64,000 nt of DNA from Agromyces salentinus (GCF_009749395.1 NZ_WBIR01000001.1:186001-250000), one strand, 5' to 3'. Counted from the first letter of the stretch, positions 1 to 8,995 are shown. Notes: a model not told the origin generated them from the letters alone. A program made the numbers and translations.

Positions 1-960
1 GCTGAGCACGAGGAGCAGGGCGGATGCCCCGAGCACGACGACGACCCACCACAGGGGGCTGCTCGCGGCATCCGCGCCCCCGCCGGCGGCGATCTCGGTC
101 GGGATGACGGGGAGCATCGCGTGCCAGACCGAGTCGGGGATCGCCGCGGCGGCCAGCACCACCGTGATCCAGTTGAGCCACGCGAAGTTGCCCGTGACGA
201 TGAGCCACAGCTGCGTGAGGATCACGACGGCCGAGGCGATCGCGCCGACGGGGACCGGCCCGATCCACGGCACGAACTGGAGGAACGGCACGACGAGCTG
301 CGCCACGTGGTTGCCGAGCACCTCGGCGCGGTGGAACCAGGGCGGCAAGAGGTGCGCCTGCCGGCTGAGCGGCCCGGGCATCGGCTGGGTCTCGTGGTGG
401 TACATGAGCGCGGTGAGGTCCCGCCACTCGCGCCCGCCGCGGATCTTGATCATGCCCGCGCCGAACTCGAGGCGGAACACGAGCCACCACACGGCGACGA
501 TGATCGTGAGCGGCGGCGGCACCTGCTGCGAGCCGAGCAGCGCGACGGTGAAGAGCGCCTCGCAGAGCAGCATCTCCCAGCCGAAGCCGTAGAAGGTCTG
601 GCCGACGTTCACGATCGAGAGGTACAGGAGCCAGGTCGCGAGCAGCACGACGAGCGGAACCCACGGCGGTCCGAGTTGCGGCAGGCCGAGCACGACGGAT
701 GCCGCGAGCACGGCGCCGGTCGCGGCGACGACGATGAGACGGCGATCCGTGTAGCCCCAGCGGAACACGCTCGGGCCGCGCAGGCGCGACGCACGACGGA
801 GCAGGTCGGGCACGGGGAGCAGCCCGTGCTCGCCGAGCAGCGGCCGGAACTGGTTCAGCGTCGAGATGAAGGCCACGAGCGCGAGCGCGGCCACCCCGCG
901 CTGGAGCACCTCGCGGGCGACCTCGTAGTCGCGAGCATCGAACCAGCCGAACCAGTCCAC
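1..960 (-). CDS. Lipase maturation factor-like membrane protein (3' end cut by window)
   Basis: The protein begins at a GTG (MDWFGWFDARDYEVAREVLQ) and stays open to the left edge, giving 320 codons. It has several hydrophobic segments and the conserved lipase-maturation-factor core: a stretch with GMIKIRGGREWRDLTAL, then YHHETQPMPGPLSRQAH and PPWFHRAEVLGNHVAQL near residues 165-225. Eukaryotic LMF1 helps fold lipases in the endoplasmic reticulum; the bacterial relatives are uncharacterised membrane proteins, so only the family is assigned. There is no clear ribosome-binding site before the GTG. The upstream 250 bp separate it from a co-oriented FAD oxidoreductase. Confidence 0.8.
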   Translation of the reverse strand, partial: MDWFGWFDARDYEVAREVLQRGVAALALVAFISTLNQFRPLLGEHGLLPVPDLLRRASRLRGPSVFRWGYTDRRLIVVAATGAVLAASVVLGLPQLGPPWVPLVVLLATWLLYLSIVNVGQTFYGFGWEMLLCEALFTVALLGSQQVPPPLTIIVAVWWLVFRLEFGAGMIKIRGGREWRDLTALMYHHETQPMPGPLSRQAHLLPPWFHRAEVLGNHVAQLVVPFLQFVPWIGPVPVGAIASAVVILTQLWLIVTGNFAWLNWITVVLAAAAIPDSVWHAMLPVIPTEIAAGGGADAASSPLWWVVVVLGASALLLVLS

Positions 961-983
961 CCGTTCAGGCTACGCCGCCCGGG

Positions 984-1120
984 AACAGGAAGACATGCCG
1001 CGCGCGTCGCCAGGACAGGCAGCGGCGCGGCGCGGCGTGCGGCGGTGCCTGTTCTCGCGCAATTTGGGCGCACCGGCACGGGGCCACAGCCCGGGCTGCC
1101 TGTTCTCGGGCAACGGTGCG
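984..1120. repeat. Dispersed intergenic repeat cluster, family A
   Basis: The segment AACAGGAAGACATGCCGC (984-1001) is followed 13 nt later by ACAGGCAGCGG. A second copy at about 44829-44880 has AACACAGGAAGACACGCCGC and, again 13 nt later, ACAGGCAGCGG. Inverted copies of the second element (GCCTGTTCTCGCGCAA, GCCTGTTCTCGGGCAA) follow at about 1047 and 1099, so the cluster can fold. Confidence 0.6.
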
Positions 1121-1160
1121 CGCACCGGCACGGCGCCGCACGTACCCGGCGCCGCCGTGA

Positions 1161-1211
1161 CCGACCGCCCGACCGGCCGACCGACCGGGCGGCCGACCCA
1201 CCGGCCGACCG
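1161..1211. repeat. Simple CCGACCG-type repeat
   Basis: About 50 bp of imperfect CCGACCG/CCGGCCGA units lie directly downstream of the stop codon of the FAD oxidoreductase at 1213. Nothing else is seen in the rest of 961-1212 apart from the family A repeat. Confidence 0.6.
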
Positions 1212-1212
1212 C

Positions 1213-2649
1213 TCAGCGGATCCCGAACCGTTCGCGCAGCGCGAGCCTCGCCGCCCACCAGCCGTTCATGCCGTGCACGGCCGGCCCGGGCGGCGTCGCG
1301 CTCGAGCAGAGGTAGACCCCTGGCAGCGGCGTGCGCCAGGGCGCGGGCGAGACCACGGGCCGCTTGACGAGCTGCGTCAGCGTGAGCGCCCCGGCGGAGA
1401 TGTCGCCGCCGACGTGGTTCGCGTTGCGCACCGCCATCTCGGACGCCGACACGGACGCCGACGCGAGCACGAGGTCGCGGAATCCGGGGGCGAACCGCTC
1501 GACCTCGGCGGTGATGAGCTCGGTCGCGTCGAACGTCGATCCGGCGGGCACGTGCGTGTAGGCCCAGAGCACGTGCTTGCCCGCGGGCGCGCGGGTCGGA
1601 TCGAGCACGCTCGGCTGCGTCACGAGCACGTACGGATGCCGCGGCCCGTCGCCGACCCCGGGCTGGACGCCGCGGTGCACGGCGTTCTCGGCGGCCGCGA
1701 TCTCGGCCCGGGTGCCGCCGAGGTGCACGGTCGGCGCCTCGCCGACCAGCGGGTTCGTCCATGGCACCGGCCCGTCGAGCGCGAAGTCGACCTTGGCGAC
1801 GCCCGACCCGTACCGGTAGCGTTCGAGCGCCCGCCGGTAGCCGGGCGGGAGGTCGGCCTCGCCGAGCAGCAGCTGCGGCGTCGTGTCGAGCAGCACCACG
1901 CGCGCGTCGCGCACCTCGGCGAGTCGCTCGACCGGGGCATCCGTCACGATCTCGGCGCCCCGTTCGCGGAGTTCGTCGAGCAGGGCGTCGGCGATGGCCT
2001 GCGACCCGCCGCGCGGGAACCCCCAGCCGGCGCCGTGCGCGTGCATGGCGAGCAGCAGGCCGGCACCCGCCGACGCGAGCGAGGGCATCGGCCCGGCCAG
2101 GTGCGCGATGACGCCCGTCAGGAGCGCCGCGGCGCCCTCGGTCTCGAAGCGCCGGTCCCAGAGCAGCGGGACGCCCTGCTCGAGCGACCGCAGGCCGAAC
2201 CGCATCGCGGCGACGGGGTCGCGCGGCACGCGCAGCAGCTGCGAGCCGGTGAACGCGACGACGCCCCGCTTCCGGTCGAGGAGGGGCTCGATGAGCCGGC
2301 GCCAGGCGGGGCCGTCGGCGCCGAGCCCCTCGACGGTGGGATCGAGGTCGCGCCACGCGATGGCCGCGCGCCCGCCGTCGAGCGGATGCGCGTACGAGGC
2401 CTCCGGCACGATCCAGTCGACGCGGTCGAGCAGGCCGAGGCGCCGGAACACGGGTGAGGCGAGGCCAGCCGGATGCACCGCCGACCCGACGTCGTGCCGG
2501 AATCCGGGGAGCGTGAGCTCGGCCGTGCGCACGCCGCCGCCGAGCGTCGAGGCGGCCTCGAACACCCGCACCGAGAGTCCGGCCCGCGCCGCGACGACCG
2601 CCGCGACGAGCCCGTTGGGTCCGCTGCCCACCACCGTGACATCGGTCAT
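1213..2649 (-). CDS. NAD(P)/FAD-dependent oxidoreductase, phytoene-desaturase-like
   Basis: This 478-aa flavoprotein starts with a dinucleotide-binding fold, VVGSGPNGLVAAVVAARAG (residues 5-23), followed by an acidic strand end (VFEAASTLGGG) and PGFRHDVGSAVHP. The C-terminus has GVYLCSSATPPGPAVHGMNG, the typical FAD-closing motif of the CrtI/phytoene dehydrogenase-related superfamily. Members oxidise or isomerise carotenoids and many other substrates; no carotenoid genes lie nearby, so the substrate is unknown. It is followed on the same strand, after repeats, by the lipase maturation factor-like gene. Confidence 0.88.
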   Translation of the reverse strand: MTDVTVVGSGPNGLVAAVVAARAGLSVRVFEAASTLGGGVRTAELTLPGFRHDVGSAVHPAGLASPVFRRLGLLDRVDWIVPEASYAHPLDGGRAAIAWRDLDPTVEGLGADGPAWRRLIEPLLDRKRGVVAFTGSQLLRVPRDPVAAMRFGLRSLEQGVPLLWDRRFETEGAAALLTGVIAHLAGPMPSLASAGAGLLLAMHAHGAGWGFPRGGSQAIADALLDELRERGAEIVTDAPVERLAEVRDARVVLLDTTPQLLLGEADLPPGYRRALERYRYGSGVAKVDFALDGPVPWTNPLVGEAPTVHLGGTRAEIAAAENAVHRGVQPGVGDGPRHPYVLVTQPSVLDPTRAPAGKHVLWAYTHVPAGSTFDATELITAEVERFAPGFRDLVLASASVSASEMAVRNANHVGGDISAGALTLTQLVKRPVVSPAPWRTPLPGVYLCSSATPPGPAVHGMNGWWAARLALRERFGIR

Positions 2650-2715
2650 GCGCTCACCGCCCGTTCATCGCCCCGCGCGGCAGGAGACCTGCCCGAGCCG
2701 CATCTCGTCGTCACC

Positions 2716-3438
2716 TCAGAACGTCTTCACGTAGACCCACGGCAGCCGGTCGACCGTGAGCCGATGGCGCACGCCCTGCACCTCGGATGCCTCGCTCGAC
2801 ACGGCGGGTGCGCCGTCGGCCTCGACGACGGGCGCGAACGCCTCGTCCTCCTGCCAGAGCACCGCCGTGCGGTCGTCGGTGTACCTCGAGACGAACGGGC
2901 GGATCTCCCCGGAGCGCAACTCGTCGAGCGCCTCGTCGACGGATGCCGCGTGCGCGAGTCCGTGCAGCGTGACCCAGGTCGGCGGCCAGAGCGTGAGGTC
3001 GCCGGCCGCATGGCGCTCGAGCACCTCGCCCGGGCGGATCCACTGCACCGCGACCACCTCGTCGGGCGCGAGCGTCAGGTCACCCTCGGGCACCCGAGCC
3101 GCGAAGAACCACGTGCGCAGGCGCTTCGGCGAACCGGGCGGCGGGGTCCAGTGCGAGAAGGGCACGAGTTCGTCGGCGTCGACGTCGAGGCCGACCTCCT
3201 CGCGGGTCTCGCGCACGGCCGCACGTCGCGCGGTCTCCTCACCGTCGAGGGCGTCGCCCGCGACATCCGCCGCATCGACCGCCCCGCCGGGGAACACCCA
3301 GGCGTCCGCGAAGGACCCGCGCTGGGGGCGCCGGGCGAGCAGCACCTCGACCCCGAGTTCGCCGTCGCGGAGGAGGACCACGGTGGCGGCGTATCCGTCG
3401 ACCGGGTCGGCTTCGAGGGCATCCAGCTCGCCGGGCAT
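2716..3438 (-). CDS. NUDIX hydrolase
   Basis: The 240-aa protein (MPGELDALEADPVDG..) has a NUDIX domain with the box starting at GGAVDAADVAG and ending in the REtREEVGL helix (RAAVRETREEVGLDVDA). NUDIX enzymes cleave nucleoside diphosphates linked to another moiety; the C-terminal 100 residues resemble the NUDT19-like/RNA-pyrophosphohydrolase group in layout, but the substrate cannot be told. I chose the ATG at 3438 because GGAGG lies just upstream; a longer reading frame to 3564 would overlap the divergent MBL gene. It is divergently oriented to that gene. Confidence 0.85.
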   Translation of the reverse strand: MPGELDALEADPVDGYAATVVLLRDGELGVEVLLARRPQRGSFADAWVFPGGAVDAADVAGDALDGEETARRAAVRETREEVGLDVDADELVPFSHWTPPPGSPKRLRTWFFAARVPEGDLTLAPDEVVAVQWIRPGEVLERHAAGDLTLWPPTWVTLHGLAHAASVDEALDELRSGEIRPFVSRYTDDRTAVLWQEDEAFAPVVEADGAPAVSSEASEVQGVRHRLTVDRLPWVYVKTF

Positions 3439-3515
3439 GTCCTCCACAGTAGAACGGTCACCGCGGATGCGCACCCGCATGGTCGCCCGGGCGGGCGCGC
3501 CGTATGCTTCGGAGC

Positions 3516-4349
3516 ATGAGCGATCGGCTTCGGCGTCACCTGCGCGTTCCGACTCCCCCGGCAATCGTCTCGCAGCTCGCCACGTGCGTGCTCGCGCCGA
3601 ACCCGGGGCCGATGACCCTCGACGGCACGAACTCCTACGTCCTCAGGGCGCCGGATGCCGCGGGCGTCGTCGTCGTCGATCCCGGCCCGGCCGATGAGGA
3701 GCACCTCGCCCGCCTGGCGGGCTTCGGTCCCGTCGAGCTCGTCCTGCTCACCCACCACCACGGCGACCACCGCGACGGGCTCGTGCGCTTCGCCGAGCTG
3801 GCGTCGGCGCCGGTGCGCGCCGTCGATCCGAGCTACTGCATCGGCGGCGAGCCCCTCCGCGACGGCGAGCGCATCCAGGCCGCGGGCGTCTCGATCGACG
3901 TGCTGCGCACCCCCGGCCACACCGCCGACTCCGCCTGCTTCTCGCTGCCCGAGGACGAGCCAGGTGGCTCGGTGCTCACGGGTGACACGATCCTCGGCCG
4001 GGGCACGACGATCATCGCCGATCCCGACGGTGCGCTCGGTCCCTACCTCGACTCCCTCGAACGACTCCGCACCCTCGGCCGGTCGACCGGTGGGCACGTC
4101 GCGGCACTGCCCGGACACGGCCCCGTGCTGCGGGACCTCGGCGACATCTGCGACGAGTACCTCGCCCATCGCGCCGAGCGCCTCGACCAGGTGCGTGCGG
4201 TGCTCGCCGAGCTCGGAACGGATCCGGCCGACCCGGCGACGGTCGGCCGCGTCGTCGACACGGTGTACGCCGGCACGGATGCCGCGGTGCGGCCGGCGGC
4301 CGAGGCCTCCGTGCGGGCGCAGCTGGCGTACCTGCTCGAGCGCGGCTGA
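3516..4349 (+). CDS. MBL-fold metallo-hydrolase
   Basis: A 277-aa metallo-beta-lactamase-fold hydrolase. The zinc motif HHHGDHRDG, the downstream ligand RTPGHTADS and the GDTILGRG aspartate loop are all present, followed by a GHGPVLRD motif. This arrangement and the C-terminal helical tail fit the human LACTB2-like/glyoxalase-II-like branch. The ATG at 3516 is preceded by GGAG; an ATG at 3504 in the same frame is the alternative. It forms a divergent pair with the NUDIX gene, separated by about 80 bp. Confidence 0.87.
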   Translation: MSDRLRRHLRVPTPPAIVSQLATCVLAPNPGPMTLDGTNSYVLRAPDAAGVVVVDPGPADEEHLARLAGFGPVELVLLTHHHGDHRDGLVRFAELASAPVRAVDPSYCIGGEPLRDGERIQAAGVSIDVLRTPGHTADSACFSLPEDEPGGSVLTGDTILGRGTTIIADPDGALGPYLDSLERLRTLGRSTGGHVAALPGHGPVLRDLGDICDEYLAHRAERLDQVRAVLAELGTDPADPATVGRVVDTVYAGTDAAVRPAAEASVRAQLAYLLERG

Positions 4350-4452
4350 CTGGACGCGACGGCGGACGCACGAAGCCCGGTGCGTGCAGCACCGGGCTCC
4401 GGGAGTCCGTGCGGCCGCTCTGGCGGCCGACAGCGGCGATCAGCGGTCAGGC

Positions 4453-4508
4453 CGTCACGCGGTCACGCCGTCACGCGGTCACGCCGTCACGCGGTCACGC
4501 GGTCACGC
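4453..4508. repeat. Tandem octamer array (GTCACGCN, 7 units)
   Basis: Seven contiguous 8-bp units of the form SGTCACGC (first base C or G). The stop codon of the DUF1540 gene (positions 4503-4505) lies inside the last unit. Confidence 0.85.
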
Positions 4509-4805
4509 GGTCTCGTACGTGAGGCAGTCGGCGCTCTCGGCGCCCGGGCCCACGCGCACGGATGCCGCGGTGCACTCGAGCGACTCGTTGTGCACGCACT
4601 CTGAGCGCTGGCAGGCGCCGACGTGCGAGACGACCTTGTCGAGGCCTCCGCGGGTGCCGAGCGGGATGAACGTCGCGCACTCGGCGTCGCCGACGACGCC
4701 CGCGATCGTGACCGCGGCGGCATGGCAGTGGGAGTGGTCGTTGTACGAACAGCCGCTCACCGAGCACTCGGACACGGCGGGCAGTTCATCGAGGGTCATG
4801 CTCAT
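4503..4805 (-). CDS. DUF1540 Cys-rich protein, two repeats
   Basis: This 100-aa protein has two DUF1540 repeats: CSVSGCSYNDHSHCHAAAV...DAECATF and CQRSECVHNESLECTAASV...SADCLTY. Eight cysteines and two histidines in regular spacing suggest metal binding, although the family is uncharacterised. The start at 4805 has GGAGG six nt upstream. A 19-bp sequence that looks like an IdeR/DtxR box lies 104 bp upstream (4909-4927), so iron-dependent control is possible. The stop codon is within an octamer array, so the C-terminus could shift if the array changes length. Confidence 0.8.
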   Translation of the reverse strand: MSMTLDELPAVSECSVSGCSYNDHSHCHAAAVTIAGVVGDAECATFIPLGTRGGLDKVVSHVGACQRSECVHNESLECTAASVRVGPGAESADCLTYETA

Positions 4806-4908
4806 GGGGAACCTCCACGTCGGTTGCGTATCGCGATGGTACGCCCGGCCCCGCGGCATCCGCCATGCGTTCTAGCCGGATTTGCCCAGATCAATCGGCA
4901 TTTTCTTC

Positions 4909-4927
4909 TTAGGTGAGGCTCACCTTC
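4909..4927. promoter_or_regulatory. Putative IdeR/DtxR-type iron box
   Basis: TTAGGTGAGGCTCACCTTC closely resembles the actinobacterial iron-regulator consensus TTAGGTTAGGCTAACCTAA. It lies between the DUF1540 gene (minus strand) and a small membrane peptide gene (plus strand). Which of the two it controls is not clear. Confidence 0.55.
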
Positions 4928-5038
4928 AGGCTCGTCGTCGGCGCCCGGAGGCGCGCTGTCCGCGCCGATCCGGCCCGGAACTGGAGCCCGGACGGCGAAC
5001 CCGGCAGAATGAGGAGACCACCGACGAAAGGGCGCACC

Positions 5039-5143
5039 ATGTCGATCGAGGCCACCATCTGGACGGTCTTCGCCGTCATCGCCACCGTCGGCGGCGTCGG
5101 CCTGCTCGCCGCGCTCTGGTCGTTGGTGAAGGCACCCAAGTAG
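5039..5143 (+). CDS. Small single-pass membrane peptide (34 aa)
   Basis: The peptide MSIEATIWTVFAVIATVGGV... is one hydrophobic helix with a basic C-terminus (LVKAPK). GAAAGG lies seven nt before the ATG. It resembles the very short subunits that accompany some secondary transporters, but no transporter gene is adjacent, so no role is assigned. It is the first plus-strand gene downstream of the iron box at 4909-4927. Confidence 0.5.
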   Translation: MSIEATIWTVFAVIATVGGVGLLAALWSLVKAPK

Positions 5144-5191
5144 GCCCAGCCACGCAGGCGCCGTCGAGGACGTCGAGCGAGCGGATGCCGC

Positions 5192-5599
5192 TCAGCGGCG
5201 CTTCGGCGAGGTCGCCCAGAGCGCGAGCGCGATGAGCAGCGGCTGGAAGAACAGCCGCACGAAGCGCGCCCGGTCGGTGCTGAGCCCGAAGGCGTCACGG
5301 CGTTCGCGCCACTGCGCGATGTTGCCCGGGAAGACGGCCGCGAAGAACGCCGCCACGATCCAGCCGATGCGCCGCCGCTCCTTCGGCAGCACGACGAGCG
5401 CGGCGCCGAGGCCGACCTCGACGACGCCCGAGGCGACGACGACGCCGTCGGGGTCCATCGGCGCCCAGGTCGGGACCTGTGCCCGGAACTCCTTGCGCGC
5501 GAACGTGAGGTGGCTGACGCCGGCGAACACCAGCGCCGAGGCGAGGAACCAGCGTCCGATCGTGCGGGGAACGGTGGAGGTGCGCGCGTCGTCGGTCAT
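5192..5599 (-). CDS. DoxX-like small membrane protein
   Basis: A 135-aa protein with four hydrophobic segments, typical of the DoxX/DUF4870-like small membrane protein group: FLASALVFAGVSHLTFARKEF, VVASGVVEVGLGAALVVLP, GWIVAAFFAAVFPGNIAQW and a C-terminal PLLIALALWA. The AGxxHLTF and FPGNIAQW motifs match DoxX-family proteins annotated in many actinobacteria. Its function is unknown. It converges with the small membrane peptide gene and diverges from the trans-sulfuration gene. Confidence 0.7.
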   Translation of the reverse strand: MTDDARTSTVPRTIGRWFLASALVFAGVSHLTFARKEFRAQVPTWAPMDPDGVVVASGVVEVGLGAALVVLPKERRRIGWIVAAFFAAVFPGNIAQWRERRDAFGLSTDRARFVRLFFQPLLIALALWATSPKRR

Positions 5600-5786
5600 G
5601 CTCCGACGCTAGGCGAGCGCGACCGAACTGTCACGACCTTGACCCCCGGGGTCCCGTGCCCTAGGCCCGCCAGGGCTGCGCCGTCATGCCCGGTCACCGA
5701 GTCGGGTGCGCCTCGAACTGCGGGTTACGCTGGCTGGGCCCGTGCGTGCGGCACGTGGCATCCGCTCGCCCCCTGGAGGTTCCCCC

Positions 5787-6872
5787 GTGCCCGATTCGAC
5801 CACGGCTGCGTCGGAGCTCCACCCCGAGACGCGCCTCATCATCGCCGGTCGCCCGCCGCACGTGCCCGACCAGCCCATGAACGTGCCCGTGCACCTGACC
5901 TCGACGTACGTCGCGGGCGGCGACCTCGAGTACGCCCGCTACGGCAACCCGTCGTGGACGGCCTTCGAAGACGCCCTCGGCGGGCTGGAAGGCGGTCGCT
6001 GCACCGCCTTCGCGTCGGGCATGGCCGCGATCACCGCGGTGCTCGACCTCGTCCCGGAGGGCGGCACCGTCGTCGCGCCCCGGCATTCCTACACCGGCAC
6101 CGTCGCGCAGCTCGACCAGCTGGCGGCGAAGGGCCGGCTGCGGGTCGACTACGTCGACATCAGCGACACCGCGGCCGTCGCCGCCGCCATGGCGGGAGCC
6201 TCGCTCGTCTGGATCGAGTCGCCCACGAACCCGGCGCTCGAACTCGCCGAGATCCCGGCCCTCGTGGCGGCGGCGCACGAGCACGGCGCCCTCGTGGCGG
6301 TCGACAACACGTTCGCGACCCCGCTCCTGCAGCGCCCGCTCGAGTCGGGCGCCGACCTCGTCGTGCACTCGGCCACGAAGTACATCTCGGGCCACAGCGA
6401 CGTGCTCATGGGCGCCGTGGTCGCGGCCACCGACGAGCTCTCCGCGAAGGTCGTCGCGCACCGCTCGCTGTTCGGCGCGATCCCCGGCCCGTTCGAGACC
6501 TACCTCGCCCTGCGCGGACTGCGTACCCTGCCCGTGCGCCTCGAGCGCGCACAGGCCTCGGCGAAGGAGCTGGCCGCGCGACTCGCCGGCCACCCCGCCC
6601 TCGAGGAGGTGCGCTACCCGGGCTTCGGCGGCATCATCTCGATCGTGGTGGCCGGCGGCAAGGAGCCCGCCGACCTGCTCGTGCAGCGCACGACCCTGTG
6701 GGTGCACGCGACGAGCCTCGGCGGCGTCGAGTCGACGTTCGAGCGCCGACGCCGGTGGCAGCTCGAGCAGCCCACCATCCCCGACGGGCTCGTGCGGCTC
6801 TCGGTCGGCCTCGAGCACGTCGACGACCTGCACCGCGACCTCGTGTCGGCGCTGGACTCGCTGGGCGCCTAG
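5787..6872 (+). CDS. Trans-sulfuration family PLP enzyme (cystathionine gamma-lyase/synthase-like)
   Basis: The 361-aa protein belongs to the Cys/Met metabolism PLP-dependent family. PLP-binding signatures include [19 protein letters not shown], the ASGMAAI turn, [23 protein letters not shown] and the Schiff-base lysine K198 in [13 protein letters not shown]. Members make or break cystathionine or use O-acyl-homoserine; motifs alone do not separate these. Start: GTG at 5787 with GGAGGT six nt upstream, preferred over an ATG-frame extension to 5706. It ends by overlapping the convergent DUF2834 gene by four bases. No SAM riboswitch was recognised upstream. Confidence 0.88.
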   Translation: MPDSTTAASELHPETRLIIAGRPPHVPDQPMNVPVHLTSTYVAGGDLEYARYGNPSWTAFEDALGGLEGGRCTAFASGMAAITAVLDLVPEGGTVVAPRHSYTGTVAQLDQLAAKGRLRVDYVDISDTAAVAAAMAGASLVWIESPTNPALELAEIPALVAAAHEHGALVAVDNTFATPLLQRPLESGADLVVHSATKYISGHSDVLMGAVVAATDELSAKVVAHRSLFGAIPGPFETYLALRGLRTLPVRLERAQASAKELAARLAGHPALEEVRYPGFGGIISIVVAGGKEPADLLVQRTTLWVHATSLGGVESTFERRRRWQLEQPTIPDGLVRLSVGLEHVDDLHRDLVSALDSLGA

Positions 6873-7252
6873 GCTCCCTCGCTCCCACGGGCGGAGTCGG
6901 GCGCGACGACCGTCGCGGCATCCGTCGCCCGGCCCGCGAGGTGGCGTTCGCGCATCGCGAGGAACAGCGGGAACGTGAACGTGAACGCCGTGACCACGGA
7001 GGCGACCACGTAGAGCCAGCCGAAGCGCATGCCGAGGCGCCTGGCCTCCACGATGATCAGGATGCTGCCGGCCACCGCGACGCCGAGCAAGTCGACGGTG
7101 AGCGAGGAGACCGCGGGGCCGCCGCCGAACCACGCCGCGAGGTAGTCCTGCATCTGCACGACGGCGAGGACGTTGAAGGCCATCGCGCCGACGAGCCCGG
7201 CGATGCTGATGACGAGGTAGGTGATCGCGAGCGGCGTCCATCGGGGTCTCAT
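6869..7252 (-). CDS. DUF2834-like four-helix membrane protein
   Basis: A 127-aa membrane protein with four hydrophobic segments. The middle motif (VDLLGVAVAGSILIIVEARRLGMR) and the FPLFLAMRERHL loop are characteristic of DUF2834 proteins. The family has no established function. The gene overlaps the end of the trans-sulfuration gene by four bases in convergent orientation and runs in the same direction as the hydrolase gene upstream. Confidence 0.65.
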   Translation of the reverse strand: MRPRWTPLAITYLVISIAGLVGAMAFNVLAVVQMQDYLAAWFGGGPAVSSLTVDLLGVAVAGSILIIVEARRLGMRFGWLYVVASVVTAFTFTFPLFLAMRERHLAGRATDAATVVAPDSARGSEGA

Positions 7253-7283
7253 GGGCCCAGTCTGGTCGAACGCCCGCCCGTCG

Positions 7284-8117
7284 TCACCGTTCGAGCAGCC
7301 AGTCCATCGCGTCGGGCACGACGTCCAGCACCGAGACGTGCCCGTCGTCGAGGCGCATCCAGAGGGTCGCGTCGGGCAGGTGCGCGAGCAACCAGGACGC
7401 GTGCGTCCGCGGCACGACCCGGTCGCCCTCGCCCTGCACGACGAGCACGGGCACCCGGACCTCGGCGAGGTCGAATCCCCACGGGTTCACGAAGGCGACG
7501 TCGTCGTCGATGAGGCCGTCGTCGCCGAACTCCGCCGAGCGCGCGACATCCGCGCCGAGGCCCGACCACCGTCCTTCGAGCGCCGCGAAGTCCGCCGGGA
7601 GGAACTGCTCCGGATCGAACTCGTCGATCTCGGCGAACCGCGCTCGGGCCGCGCGCCCCTGCTGCGCGGCCTGCAGGCCGCCCGGAGCCCGCATGCCATC
7701 GAACCAGTCGAACCGGTCGGTGAGTGGTGCGATGCCCGCGAGCGTCACGACCCCGGTGATGCGCTCGGGATGCCGCGCCGCGACGGCCAGCGCGTGCGGT
7801 CCGCCGCCCGAGGCGCCCATGGTCGCGAAGCGGTCGACGCCCACGGCATCGGCGACGGCCGCCGCGTCGTCGCCCGCGGCGGCCACGTCCCGACCCGGGT
7901 TCGGCGACGAGCCGCCGTACGACGGCCGCCCGTACGAGATGACCCGGATGCCGCGCTCCGCGGCCGCAGACACGACGGGCTCGAGCGGGGCGCCGGTCTG
8001 CGGCGAGCCGTGATGCCACATGAGCACCGGGCCCGTCGCGTCATCCGTCACCGGGCCGGTGTCGTGGGCCCGGAGCATCCGGCCGTCGGGCAGGTGCACG
8101 TCGAAGGAAGCGGTCAC
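7284..8117 (-). CDS. Alpha/beta hydrolase
   Basis: A 277-aa alpha/beta-hydrolase. The oxyanion HHGSPQTG loop is near residue 38, the nucleophile elbow is GASGGGPHA, and the acid/histidine end is VVQGEGDRVVP...DDGHVSVL. The family covers esterases, haloperoxidase-like and epoxide hydrolases; the substrate cannot be inferred. It lies upstream of, and in the same direction as, the DUF2834 gene with a 31-bp gap, and may be cotranscribed with it. Confidence 0.85.
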   Translation of the reverse strand: MTASFDVHLPDGRMLRAHDTGPVTDDATGPVLMWHHGSPQTGAPLEPVVSAAAERGIRVISYGRPSYGGSSPNPGRDVAAAGDDAAAVADAVGVDRFATMGASGGGPHALAVAARHPERITGVVTLAGIAPLTDRFDWFDGMRAPGGLQAAQQGRAARARFAEIDEFDPEQFLPADFAALEGRWSGLGADVARSAEFGDDGLIDDDVAFVNPWGFDLAEVRVPVLVVQGEGDRVVPRTHASWLLAHLPDATLWMRLDDGHVSVLDVVPDAMDWLLER

Positions 8118-8215
8118 GGGTCTCCTCGAGCATCGAGCTGGACGGCATCGCGCGTCGTCGGGTGCCGGGCGGCAGCGGGCGGCGCCGCCGGAGCCACCAG
8201 CCTAGGCTGTGAGGG

Positions 8216-8995
8216 ATGGTTCGACGGTTCTTCCTCGGGGTGCGGATGCTCCTGCGCGGCTTCGGCTTCTGGCGCCGGCAGCCGGGTGCGATGCTGCTCG
8301 GGCTCGTGCCCGCCGCGATCGTCTGGGTCGTGGTGCTCGCCGGGCTCGTGGCCCTCGGCGTGAGCCTGCCCGGCCTCACCGTCTGGGCGACGCCCTTCGC
8401 CGCAGAGTGGGTCGAGCCGTGGACCACCGTCGTGCGCACCGCCGTCGTGGCGATCGTGCTCGGCGGCGCGATCGTGCTCGCCGCCGTGACGTTCACCGGT
8501 CTCACGCTCCTCGTCGGCGATCCCTTCTACGAGCGCATCTGGCGCGCCGTCGAGGCCGACCTCGGCGGCGAGCCGACCGGCGACGGCCTCGGGTTCTGGC
8601 GCTCGGCCCGCGATGCGGTCGGCTTCATCGGGCTCGGCATCCTCGTCTCGCTCGGCGTCGGGCTCAGCGGGTTCATCCCGGTCATCGGCGGCGTGCTCGC
8701 GCCCGTGCTCGGCGTGGTGCTCTCCGGGCGCCTGCTCGCCTGGGAGCTCACCGGCCGCGCCTTCGAGTCCCGCGGCATCAGCAGCCACGACCGCGCAGCG
8801 CTGCTCCGCGGGCATCGGGTGCGGCTGCTCGGCTTCGGCATCGCCACCCAGCTCTGCTTCATGGTGCCCCTCGGCGCGATCTTCACCATGCCGGCCGCCG
8901 TCGCCGGGGCGACGATGCTCGCCCGCACCGTGCTCGACGACGTCGCGGCCCGCGCCGCTCGGTCGACGGCGCCGCCGCCGCCCGCCGTCGAGTAG
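8216..8995 (+). CDS. EI24/CysZ-like membrane protein
   Basis: The 259-aa protein has the layout of EI24-domain proteins (etoposide-induced 2.4/CysZ-like): an amphipathic start GVRMLLRGFGFWRRQPG, four to six hydrophobic segments and a GDPFYERIWRAVE loop, with a helical hairpin around residues 140-180. Bacterial members are often annotated as transporters, CysZ being a sulfate transporter, but this assignment is only by family. TGAGGGATG supplies the ribosome-binding site. The last codons, CCCGCCGTCGAGTAG, run into a family R repeat, which provides the stop codon. Confidence 0.75.
   Translation: MVRRFFLGVRMLLRGFGFWRRQPGAMLLGLVPAAIVWVVVLAGLVALGVSLPGLTVWATPFAAEWVEPWTTVVRTAVVAIVLGGAIVLAAVTFTGLTLLVGDPFYERIWRAVEADLGGEPTGDGLGFWRSARDAVGFIGLGILVSLGVGLSGFIPVIGGVLAPVLGVVLSGRLLAWELTGRAFESRGISSHDRAALLRGHRVRLLGFGIATQLCFMVPLGAIFTMPAAVAGATMLARTVLDDVAARAARSTAPPPPAVE

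Noticed and set aside
121-2457. A 778-aa plus-strand open frame
   Set aside because: It is antisense to the lipase maturation factor-like gene and the FAD oxidoreductase gene, is extremely Arg/Glu-rich, and has no domain; a shadow of high-GC third positions.
5600-5786. SAM riboswitch upstream of the trans-sulfuration gene
   Set aside because: I looked for a conserved SAM-type core and long paired helices and found none that I could support.
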